DNA of 64,000 nt from Pseudocercospora fijiensis CIRAD86 (taxonomy: Eukaryota > Ascomycota > Dothideomycetes > Mycosphaerellales > Mycosphaerellaceae): the NCBI RefSeq assembly GCF_000340215.1, contig NW_006921542.1, positions 1,268,267 through 1,332,266 of the forward strand, written 5' to 3'. Both the position numbers and the translations under genes were made by a program. Under the pieces are notes generated by a model. That model saw only the letters and a program-made list of their open reading frames with translations. It ran no database searches and was not told the DNA's origin. Of the stretch, positions 46,238 through 57,021 are shown piece after piece (the stretch's first letter is position 1; each line of letters begins with the position of its first letter).

Positions 46238-49140
46238 ATATAGTTAGCGGATTGGAGCCTAAGGTATAGGCAAGCGGGCTTAGCATTAGCAAAAGATACC
46301 TCTAACTCGATAGAGACTTTATACTTCTAGATAACGATACTCGAATACAAGGCCTGCAACACGTCTACTAGCTCCCCTAGATAGGCTCTTATTATCGTTA
46401 GTTATAGCATAGTATAGGCGTTTATTCGGCAGCAGCGAGAGCGTAACTTTAAGGACTTAGCGACAGGCGTTTAGTATTTGATTTCTAGCGCAAAAGACTA
46501 GACGATACAGTAGCAGAATATAGCATCCAATACAGCATTTATATATTAGTTTAGATACTCGAATAGTAGAGACATTAGCAAGCAGCATTAACATTAACAG
46601 AACAGCTATAATAGAAGTAGACGATATAGTACCCGATTAGAAGACTATATATATAGAGCCCCTACGACCTAAGTAGAAACCCGTATTCGAGTGCCTAACT
46701 AGCATTGCTAAAAGCAAGCGACATACAAGAAGCCGTATACTAGCGAAGGCAGCGATTATAGGAACGCGCCTAACGTAGCAATCTACCGCCTGCCCTAAAT
46801 CCCTAAATACCGACTCCTAAGACATTACAATAGGCTAACTCTTAAGACGACTAAGCAAGAGGAAGCCGCATGTTAAGAGAAGGTAATAGTAAGTAGAACA
46901 GTGTTAAAGGCACTTAGAAGATTGTAAGGAGGAAGCGTGCAAGTTAGGATCTTAAGAGCCTAGAACTAGCGGATAAGATTGCTAACTTTAAGGGTTTCTA
47001 CGGATAGGGCAATCCTAAAGAGATACTATATCGCTCTAGTAGTAAGAGGGACCGGGACGAAGAGAATATTAAAAGGACTATCTATCGCTAGAGCCTAATC
47101 TTAAAGGCATCTTTAGGTAGTACGTTAACAAGCTCTTTGTCCCTATAGAAGCAGGTAGGCGGGAAGGAGTAGATTTATAGCGAGAAAGAGGTAGAGAGAA
47201 TTATTCCGAGGCTTAATCCGGACCGCTAGTCTCGTAGGGCAGGGCATATCAAGTTTTAATTAGTCTATAAGATAGGAAGAAGTTATAACAAAATCCTACG
47301 GAGTAGAGACAAGAAGAAGTAGGAGTAGGAATTTCAAAGGCGGTAGAGGTTAGTACGATAGAGGTCTCTATCGGAGAGCTATATAGGGGATCTAAAGAAG
47401 GTATTCGGGGAGTACGTAAGTACTAGAAATTTCCCCTATTACTAGTTTAACACACTATAGGACAAACGCAGCCGATCCCCGATACTACGGTCTCATCCCT
47501 CTTCTAGAGATAGCTTACGGACGGCGCTAAGGTCTAGTAGTAAGACACACACCCCTCCGTATTCGCTACTATTATCTCCGTAGAGGTAACAAGGAGTAGG
47601 CACACCCTTATTAGGCTCTTTAGACACTTCGACTATTAGATTACGTAGTCTAACACTACTACCGAGAAGTCTACCCCTACTGCCTCCGCCTAGGATAGCG
47701 GTACCGGCGGATATCTTATACGTCGGAAAATTCTTAGGCGAGAAGGTTGCAGGAGACTTAGAACGTTAGTTTAATATGTTTAAGCGCTTCTAGGGCAATA
47801 CGAGAGCAGATAATCTAGTGCGGTAGTACAAAGATTTTAATATACTAATAGAAGGACCCGCGGCGGAATAGGTTAATAATAAGTGTAAGGATTTAGTTAA
47901 GAGGCTAGCAGTTAACAACGCGACCGAGGAAACGACTAACGAGGTTAAAAAGCGCTTCTTCGCAAAGTAGCTTGCTACCTCTTTATTAACTATAGATATA
48001 GAAGAGGCAATAGTAGGGCTTACGGAGCTCCGCTAAGGCAAAGACGAGACTATTAAGGGATACTACTACCGGGCTATAACCCTCCTTCGCAAGGCCAACT
48101 ATAGGGACTAAGAGACAGTTACTAGACCTAAGAAGTCGTTGCTCGTTATATATATTAAGAACTTTATTAAGGGGATCTCCGATAGTTACTATAAGCTCCG
48201 AGCGTATATACTAAAGGATATAGAGCAGCCGAAAACATTATTAGTAGCATAGACACGTATTAAGAATTATTAGCGAGCAATTGAAGATAAGGAGCGGGTA
48301 GAAAAGGAGCAACGCGAACGTAAACGTATTAACACCTTAGAAGAAGCTATAGTATATATTACTTCCGGCCGACAACTGCCTTATAAGTTAGCAGCGAGAG
48401 TCCGCAAGTACTAATCTAGCTCGACGGCTAATAGCAATCTATCCCGTAGTAACGTATACAATATTAATACGAAGCTAGAGATATAGTAACTAGTGCCCTA
48501 GTATCTATAGTAATAGTACTAACTACTATAGGGCTTTAACTAAGGTCCGCCCTAGTAGCGCTATACTTTACTAACCTATCCCTAGAACTAGTAGAATCTA
48601 CTATAGCGGCCTTATACGCTACCTACTTAGACAGGAGTATAAGGGTAGTACAATATCCGCGGAAACCTTAGAAGTAGAGGAGGCAGTTATAGTAGACAAG
48701 GTCGTAGAGGCTACGGTAGAGGCGGACAGTTTAGTCAAAATAAGCCTATACTATAGTACTACTTTACCGCCGAACAATAGCTAAGATCGGAATACCTAGG
48801 GATTAACATTACGGCCTTAGCTAACCCCTATATTAACGGTTCTAGGATCTATCGATACTCGCGGCGGTACCTACTATATATCAATTGCGGAGAGCGATAT
48901 AATAAGGGCTAGCCGAGCTACGGAGACAACCCTGCCTTAGAAGTATAGGAGTTACGCTTTCTATAGATCCTTTAGCGAGAACAGCGTAATAAGTTCACTA
49001 CTAATAATAGTAGACCTTAGGGTTAGTAGCGACTACAATATAACTCTCGCACTCCTCCGCTACTACTAGGGCATCTACTACCTCCGAACAATTAGGGCTA
49101 GCAACTAGGCCTATAATAGTAATAGTAGCAATAGCTACCG
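46238..49140 (+). pseudogene. gag-like region of retroelement Z
   Basis: Frame 1, interrupted by TAG/TAA. A long Ser/Pro/Arg-rich N-terminal part is followed by a capsid-like helical region near 47720-48360 (VGKFLGEKVAGDLER, FNMFKRF, EVKKRFFAK). A Gln-rich stretch comes next. A single zinc-knuckle-like segment (NCGERYNKG) lies near 48885-48912, with the later His and Cys not both certain. Gag would package the element RNA. The true start is not visible because hAT copy B abuts it. Confidence 0.65.
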
Positions 49141-49899
49141 CCGGGCAATTAGCAGTATAGTCTATAAGACGTACGAGGATCTAACGTCTATAGCGCTAGC
49201 ATTATTATAGAGACACAACCGGACACTATAACCGTAGTAGAGATAATCAACTAACTAAGGATTAGCTACGCTAAGTGGGACACTATAGCTATCCGTAAAG
49301 TCGCTAAATTAGTTTAAGTTAACGCTACCGGAAGCGAGGGTAAACTAAGCAAGAAGTGTACTTATTTCGAAGATAGTCTAGCACAGGGTAATAATAGGAT
49401 AGATGCAGATAATCGGGTAAGGATAATTAAGCCGCTAAAAGAGCGCACTTCTAAGGCGGACAAGACGAAGCTAATAAAGCCTATTAACGGCATGTTTAGA
49501 GAGCTATTACCAAGCGTTAAGGAGGCTATTAAGGGTATAGAGATGCGACTACCTATTCTATAGCTAGTCTAGTAGTTACTATTCTTCCGCAACAAACTTA
49601 AGCACTTGTTCTTATAACTACGCTTCCGGAAGCTATCTAAGAAGGGCAAGAAGCGTACTAAATAGGACGAAGACGAAGATAATAACCGAACAGTACTAAG
49701 GACTATAGCACTATTAAAGGCAGGAAAGAACTTTAACTTCGAATTCAGCCTATTCGGCAACTAGGTATTTAACCTAACTAGGTTATAGCGATAGCAACTA
49801 GAAGATTAACCGGACGAAGAGCTATACATTACCGTCTCTTAGCTATACGAGCGTCGAGGTTATTAAGGACACTAACAAAGTCTAGCAAGAAGTCTAAGA

Positions 49900-50880
49900 A
49901 GTAGCTAAGAGGTACGTACTAGCAGCAGTCGGATTAGGCCCGGCAGCTGAACCTATTACAATATCGGATATTATACGGGTAGACGTAAACCTTATTAGCC
50001 TTAATATCTAGGCTAGTATTTAGCGGTAGAAGGACCTTACTCGCTACCCGAAGCACAAGGCATTTACTATTCCGGCAACCGTTTACAACGACCGTAACCG
50101 CAAGTAGATATAGGTACTAAGACATATAGTAGCCGGCGATTAGGGCAGCGATCTTAATATTATCTACCCTTATATATAAAAGACTCTCGATCTGCTACTT
50201 ATCCCGGCTTAGAAGTTAGGCTTTAAACAAATGCATATAGCGGTAGCCGATAGCTCTATAGTACCCTTAACTTACTAAGTTATCTTTTATATTAATATCT
50301 ATAGTATTATAAGGGAGATATAGGTAGTAGTATGCCCTCGCGAGAAGGGTAATCTCTCGATGCTCCTAGGTCTACTATTTCTAGACGATATGCGAGCGAT
50401 TATTAACGTTTATGCTTAAACTATCCGTATTAGCAATCCGGAAATTAAGGAGACACAACTAATCGAGGCACTAGTAGTAAAGAGCGACCTACTAAAGATT
50501 ACTATCGACGTTAAAGACCTACTAGATCTAAGAGACATTAAGGAAGCAAAGGAGGTAGTTAATAGTAGCGATAAAGAGGTATAGGAAGAAGAGGTTAATA
50601 AGGAAGAAGAATATAATAGGGACATAGCGAAGGGAGGTTTTAATAGTATAAACAAAGTTAATACTAATAGGCAGGGTTTTCGCTAAGTCCTTAGCAAAAC
50701 GATAAAAGGCGTAAGTAATTAAGGGTTAACAATTATTATAGCAAACGCACATAGAAGACCTCCGGCGGATCCTTAACACAAGCAAGAATAATACCTAACA
50801 CCGACAGAGTCTTAGTAATCTATAGAATATCTAGTATTACCGAAGAAGAGACCTCCGAATACGCCGATTAATTAAGAGCG
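49900..50880 (+). pseudogene. protease region of retroelement Z
   Basis: Read in frame 2, unlike the flanking gag and RT in frame 1. Retropepsin-like features near 50130-50400: a D-x-G-S-D-L-N-I-I active-site segment (Asp-Gly pair separated by a RIP stop), then LGFKQMHIAVADSS and LGLLFLDDMRAIINV. An acidic linker follows. The frame change may be a mutation or a former programmed frameshift; the sequence does not decide. Confidence 0.65.
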
Positions 50881-51800
50881 ACGCCCTATAGGTACGGCAC
50901 CCGATATGCCTACCTTAAGTATAAGACCTTCTATCTAAGCGTACTTATCTATATAATACGACTAAGCAACGACAGCCCGCATCCCTTTCAGATATATAGT
51001 ATCGAAGCTAGCACCGACAAACGTAGGTTCCTAGTCGAACGACGGATAGAACGGAGAGCTATCGATACTAGTAAGAGCCTTAAAGAGCTAAAGGAATAGA
51101 TAAAGACGAAGGAGATAAAGCTTGGTCTACTAGTACTACAAGATAATAAAGGCTTGAAAGACGTACTAGCAACATTATATATATATAGGGACTTAGAAGC
51201 ACTTAGACAAGGTAACCTCGGCCCTGCTACTAATTTAATCGAACACCGTACGAAGCTAAAGGAAGGCATACTAATCTTCCGAGCAAAACCGAGGCGAATA
51301 GCATCCGACAAGGAATAGTAGTTAGTTAAATATACAACTAAAGGACTTAAGAATAGTATGTTTGAGTTAATAGTAGCAGCGAATAGTAAACTTAGTAAGT
51401 AGAATACTACTTGCGTTATTGTAAAGGAAGAAGGTAAACCGCGACCGAGGTTGACTTTTAATTACTATAATGTCTAGGAATAGGAGGTCGGTAAACAAAT
51501 GCAGTTAATAGTACGCTACTATAACTTCCTCGGGCATCTATCGCATAGGTGCTATAGCAAATTCGATATTAAAGACATATACTAGACTATTCGCATTTAT
51601 CCGGACGATAGGCACCTACTAGCTTTCTACGTACCTAGCATTAGGCAGCTATAGCCGACGAGAATAGCGATAGGAGCAAGGTCCTCGTCGTTTACGATAA
51701 ACGAGTTTAGTAATATCGCTTTTAGCAGTATTCCGGAGCCGTAACTAGAGCCGTTACTAATTAGTAACACCGAGGAATTAAATAGCTTACCGTATATAGT

Positions 51801-53036
51801 AGTCTATATCGATAATCTACTTCTAGCGCACAAAGACTAGCATTTAGATTGGCAGTTTATTAAGTATTACCTGCTGCCCCGACTTGCTTAGTCTTGTATA
51901 AAGCTTAGCTTTCGCAAAGTATATATTAGATAGTTAAAGATTGAGGCTCTCGGAGAAATGTTCGAAGTAGGAGGCAAGAAGTTACTAAAACACTCTCGGA
52001 TCTAGAAGATATTAGACTAGCTAACACCTACTAACGCAAGCGACGTACGACAATTTAACGGCATTATTAACATAGCGCGAGAATACCTAAAGAACCTCGG
52101 GGAGATAATAATTCCAATCCGGAAGCTAATGCACGACGACGACAACTAGTAATAGATAGAAGCGGCGCAACTAGCCTTTAACTTAGCAAAGAAACTTATA
52201 GCAAACACTATTAAGAACTACGTACACGATCTAGTACTACTATACGAGGCCTTCTCGGACGTATCTAACAAAGGTATAGGCTTCTTTATTAGGTAGAACT
52301 AACACTATAACGGAGACAAGAGCCGACCTAAACTAATCCTTTATAATGCCTACCTTTTTAGTCGAACGGAGCGCAACTATAGCACTTATAAGCGCGAACT
52401 ACGAGCGATTACCTACTTAGTCTATATCGATAATCTACTTCTAGCGCACAAAGACTAGCATTTAGATTGGCAGTTTATTAAGTATTACCTGCTGCCCCGA
52501 CTTACTTAGTCTCGTATAAAGCTTAGCTTTCGCAAAGTATATATTAGATAGTTAAAGATTGAGGCTCTCGGAGAAATGTTCGAAGCAGGAGGCAAGAAGT
52601 TACTAAAACACTCTCGGATCTAGAAGATATTAGACTAGCTAACACCTACTAACGCAAGCGACGTACGACGATTTAACGGCATTATTAACATAGCGCGAGA
52701 ATACCTAAAGAACCTCGGGGAGATAATGATTCTAATCCGGAAGCTAATGCACGACGACGACAACTAGTAATAAATAGAAGCGGCGCAACTAGCCTTTAAC
52801 TTAGCAAAGAAACTTACAGCAAACACTATTAAGAACTACGTACACGATCTAGTACTACTATACGAGGCCTTCTCGGACGTATCTAATAAAGGTGTAGGCT
52901 TCTTTATTAGGTAGAACTAACACTATAGCGGAGACAAGAGCCGACCTAAACTAATCCTTTATAATGCCTACCTTTTTAGTCGAACGGAGCGCAACTATAG
53001 CACTTATAAGCGCGAACTACGAGCGATTACCTACTT
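51801..53036 (+). repeat. 618-bp in-frame tandem duplication within RT/RNase H of Z
   Basis: Unit 1 is 51801-52418, unit 2 is 52419-53036, both starting AGTCTATATCGATAATC. 618 is 206 codons, so the frame is kept. About ten differences were noticed between units, all C/T or G/A. Confidence 0.93.
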
Positions 53037-53664
53037 CGTCGATAAGTTTAGATATATATTCTAGGGCCCGCAGACATTAACAGTCTATACTAACTATAAG
53101 CCGCTTACCGGATTCCTTAACGCTATTACCGAAGGAATATATGCCCGATAGTAGGAGACGCTCCGCAAGTATAATATTAAGATCGAATATATCGAGGGAA
53201 AGAGAAACGTCGCGGTAGATACTTTAAGTCGTACAATATTCGATAGCGAGGACTAGCTTAATAAGAATACGCGGACCTTGTAATAGGAACTTAACAATTA
53301 CGCTAGAGACAATATCTAGATCTAGAAAGACGGCAAAGGAGGGTTTACCGAGACGATAAACTAACTATTCGCTAGGGGGAAGGACGATAGGGAGCTAATA
53401 AGATATATTACTAGTGCAATAGCAGGAAAGGACAGTAACAATACCGCGTTTAAGAAGCAAGAACACGAAATTAATACGCTCGAAAACCGCGTTAATAACA
53501 ACTAAGTAATTACTCTAACTAAATATATAAGTAACAACAACCGGATTGCTATTACTTGCCGCACTTATAACCGGCGTATCTATAGCGTATAATGCGAGAA
53601 ATGCGGACTCCTTATTAAAGAAGCGGGCCTTTATAAAGCTCCGGTATACTTCTAGTTACTATTA

Positions 53665-54115
53665 TAGCAGTACGGCTTCCTATCTTAATAGCATCTATTA
53701 GGCTTCGATAACGAGGGTCTATCCTTTAATTGCGCGGAATAATATATAATAATAAAGAAGGCTAAAGCCTTCCGCGACTTCCGGCAAGCAGTACGCATTA
53801 TAAACACGCTAGAGCTACGAGAATAGAAGCGCTTAGGTAGAGAAGTTCTCGGCTTTAATTAAATAGCGCTACAATAGTTAATAGTTCGCGAGGAGATTGT
53901 TAAGTAGGGCAATTAGCTCAAGTTCTAGTAGCACCCCTACCTAGCTAATATATTATTAGGCATAGGAGATCGTAAGCTTATAGAAGCCTCACCGACTAAT
54001 CGTATTTAGGGTATAGGCTTTAAGGATTACGATACTAACAAGAATAGGAGAGACTAGGGTTAGAACCTACTAGGCAAGGCATTAATACGAGTAAGAGATC
54101 GAATTAAGAAAGAGA
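53665..54115 (+). other. NADAR/YbiA-like domain inside the Z polyprotein
   Basis: In frame with RT and integrase. Recognised by the order QYGFLS, NEGLSFNCAE-YI, KKAKAFRDF, KRLGREVLGF, LLGIGDRKLIEASP, GIGFKDYD and NLLGKALIRVRDRI, which follows the NADAR (DUF1768, YbiA) family from its FLSN-like start to the N-LG-ALM-VR end. The conserved Glu of the CAE-Y segment and the Gly-Ile-Gly-Phe/Leu segment are present. Family knowledge: NADAR proteins act on ADP-ribose-linked substrates, and some bacterial members are reported to remove ADP-ribose from nucleic-acid bases. What it did for the retroelement is unknown. Confidence 0.78.
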
Positions 54116-56135
54116 GGGAGTTAGACTTAGAATTAAGGGAGTCGCTATATATAGCAGCATTATTTAAATAGGACGAAGAAGATAGAGAACCGAAGGGATA
54201 TACGGAAGAAGGTATACCTATACTATAGATACTAATAGGAACACTATTATCGCTACCTATAGAGACTAGCGAGGATAACTATACGACTAATTACTTAACT
54301 ATTAGCACCGAGATCCGCTATATACACCGAAAGAACGACGCTACCTACTACGATCCGGAATGCTAGTATAAGTGTTATAAGGATACAAGTACGGAAGACA
54401 TTATAGTACACCCGGACAACCGCAGGATTACTAAGCGCTAGCACGGCGATATTGTGCGCTATTACAAGTATTAACAGATCCCTTAGACATAGTCCAAATC
54501 AATAAGGCGATACTTTAAAGTCGTCGTCGGCAACTTTAGATATAATTAAGAAACAGGCACTCTCTAGTATATACGATATACTAACCGGATTAATAAGGAG
54601 TTTACCTAAGTACCCTATATTATAGCTTATAAGGTAGCACTATTGCTATAGCAGGTCTACGACAAGAACGGTTACTTTAATAAGCGAGTAGTATACTAGA
54701 AGCTAGTAAACCGAGTGTTCTAGCTATCTATAATTAAAGACATACACGACTATATCGAAGGCTGTTTTATATACGCCCTCTAGCGTAACGACCTCCGTAC
54801 GCAACCCTTTAAACTATTTAACGCCCTATATCTAGGTAAAGTAATAGAATAGGACTTAATAGGTGCTTTTAAGCTAGTTAAGACCTATAGTTATTTAAAG
54901 CTATTTAGATACTTCCTAGTTAGAGTATACGTTATATCTCGCTTCGCAGAAGGCGAGCTATTGCTAGATAAAGAGGTAGCAACGGTTAGCAATATAGTAG
55001 CAAAAATCCTCGATAGGACTATAGACCTAATAATCGCTTTTTACGACCCTAGTATAGACTTCGCGATACTAGACGACATTCTACGAGTAAGAGGCATCTA
55101 TTTACAACTAGGTCTAACCGGATCAAAGAGCCTAACTAGAATAGCGGAAGCTATTATCCGTATTATTCGAAGGTGCTTAGAACGTAGCGCTTCTAGCGGC
55201 ACGTACGAGATTAATAAGAATAGACACCTAGTAAAGACAACTAATAACTAGGTTAACGAAGCGTAGAAGGGCATTAAAGTATACAATTACAAGTATATCG
55301 AAAGCATTAGCTTCTTACTAGTAGAGATTAAACTCGGCCTCCGACCGGAAGAGTTAGCTAATAAGGCGCTAGAATATCTATCTCCGCGACGATAGGAACT
55401 AATAAACGCACTAGATAGAGTTAAGGCAGTAGAGTTATAGGTCTCTATAGTAGAGAGTTTAATACAATCCGCTAAAACAATTAAGGCCCTTTACGGAGGC
55501 CTATTCCGTATTATTTAGTATATAGCATCGCGAAGCAGGGTTTAAATAGTAGTACGAAATGCTAGCGAGAGGTTAGCTATTCGGCGTAAGAAGAGGTTCA
55601 ATCGAACAGTTAAGAGGTACCTATATAAGAAAGGCAACCTTGTGCTACTAAAGAATACCTACATTCGACCGAAGTCGCAGCACCCGCTATAGACAGGTCT
55701 CTTCTGTATCAAATCAGCTTTAGTCGACTTAGACTACTTATTTATCTTAGAAACAGTAGACAGCTTAAAGACCCTCGTAGGTGTTTATTACGGCAACTAC
55801 CTATAGCTATTTAAACTCCGTTCCGGACACCTCGCTATCTATAGCTACGACGTACTTAACAATCTTCTATAGCCGCGCACCCTATACCTAGTACGATTAG
55901 AGATAAGGGCTAGTATAATCAAACCTGCTATACGACGTTCTACTAGGCTAAACTTATAAGTTAGCAACTCAATTGCTATTAACTACAAGCAGTATTAGTA
56001 TAACAAACACAATATTAAGGCTTATTAGCCGCAATATATAAACAACATTTACTTTATCGCTTCTGCTCGGATAAAGTTAAGTAGGCACTTCTTTAGCAAC
56101 TACGACTTCTTTCGGTATACGGGTATCTAACGGCT

Positions 56136-57019
56136 TATAGAATAACGGACATAATACAACAGACTAGAAAGATAAGGCAGGTATAAGGAAGTGTAGAAGA
56201 TAAGGTTTTTGTAGGGCGTACGGGCGCAATCTGTATAATACCTAAGGCAGTAATTAGCTACCTCTATTTAGGCGCTTCGTAGTTGAATTCGTATATATAC
56301 TGTTCGTAACTTCTATTTCTACACTATACTACATTAGGTTTAGCGCTATTCGAGATCTTATTCTAGCGAAGCGCCTAAAGCTAAACCGTTGCTAGCGGAT
56401 ATAGGTTGCGTTACTACTACTATATTTCATGTCGAATAGGCTATATAGCTTAATAACTATTAGTCGTAGTATAGCACTTTATAGAGACGGGACCTAGATA
56501 ATTTAGCGATTAAGAATATCCGCTATTTTAATAAGCTAGTCGCTTTAGAAATGCTAAAGTTATTATCGATAAACGTAAATTGCTACTCTCGACTAACTCG
56601 TTTACCTACCCCTATATGCTTTACGAGCAAACAAACGACGCCCTTCTACGTTAACAAAGTGTAGGGGGTTTATCTTTCTAGTGCCCTCTATAACCTCCGC
56701 GTGTCTATTTACTATATAATTTAGTCGTATACTCGTCTCGACTCGGTAGGGCAAACTAACCCTTTAGCCTCTAACATCTAGAACTTTAACCTATCGCCTA
56801 ATCTCGACAAACCTAATACGTAGTTACAAACTTTAAGTGTCCCGCAAGCTCCGCTGCCTATTAAAGTGCGCTAAATCGATAGTCCAATTTAGACCTTACC
56901 GCCGCCGGAGAAAGCTATCTAAACCATTCGAGGCCGCTAATTAACAAGTTCGACTCGAGGTCTATCTAGTATCTAGTATCTAGTATCTAGCATCTAGCAT
57001 CTAGCATCTAGTATCTAGT
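56136..57019. other. end of Z and left non-coding region of Y2
   Basis: No gene recognised. A 17-bp inverted pair lies at 56268-56284 and 56363-56379 (TTTAGGCGCTTCG and its complement), just inside the Y2 end. A pyrimidine-rich stretch lies near 56690-56720. Confidence 0.5.
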
Positions 57020-57021
57020 AT
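56961..57021 (+). repeat. 7-bp tandem repeat before the Y2 helicase
   Basis: About eight to nine units of CTAGTAT/CTAGCAT immediately upstream of the helicase frame. Confidence 0.85.

Larger units (their letters stand above)
50881..56135 (+). pseudogene. RT, RNase H, NADAR-like and integrase polyprotein of retroelement Z
   Basis: One continuous frame (frame 1) with RIP stops and no frameshift. RT about 51345-51900: VIVKEEGKPRPRLTFNYYN, SKFDIKDIY, and VVYIDNLLLAHKD, where the YxDD box reads YIDN. RNase H about 52200-53260, made longer by a 618-bp in-frame duplication (KLILYNAYLFSRTE, STYKRELRAITY, KYNIKIEYIEGKRN). A NADAR-like domain spans about 53665-54115. The integrase zinc-binding region is near 54640-54800 and the core about 54840-55320 (DLIGAFKLVKTYS, FLVRVYVISRF). 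The tail, rich in basic residues, ends at about 56130. The first D of the core is preserved and others are damaged. Confidence 0.85.
46238..56257 (+). mobile_element. retroelement Z: Ty3/gypsy-type with an extra NADAR-like domain
   Basis: Domain order gag, protease, RT, RNase H, NADAR-like, integrase. Coding-like frame 1 starts right at the hAT copy B junction, so the 5' LTR and leader are missing. The 3' end is near 56150-56257, where element Y2 begins. No LTR pair is visible. Mutated by RIP, though CpA is visibly commoner in 46238-47000 than in neighbouring elements. Confidence 0.82.

Noticed and set aside
49569..50655. Minus-strand open frames at 49569-49760 and 50416-50655
   Set aside because: Antisense to the gag-protease region of Z. 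The Ser/Leu-rich translation is typical of antisense frames of acidic/basic coding sequence.
50988..51311. 107-codon minus-strand open frame
   Set aside because: Antisense to the coding frame upstream of the Z reverse transcriptase, which is continuous on the plus strand.
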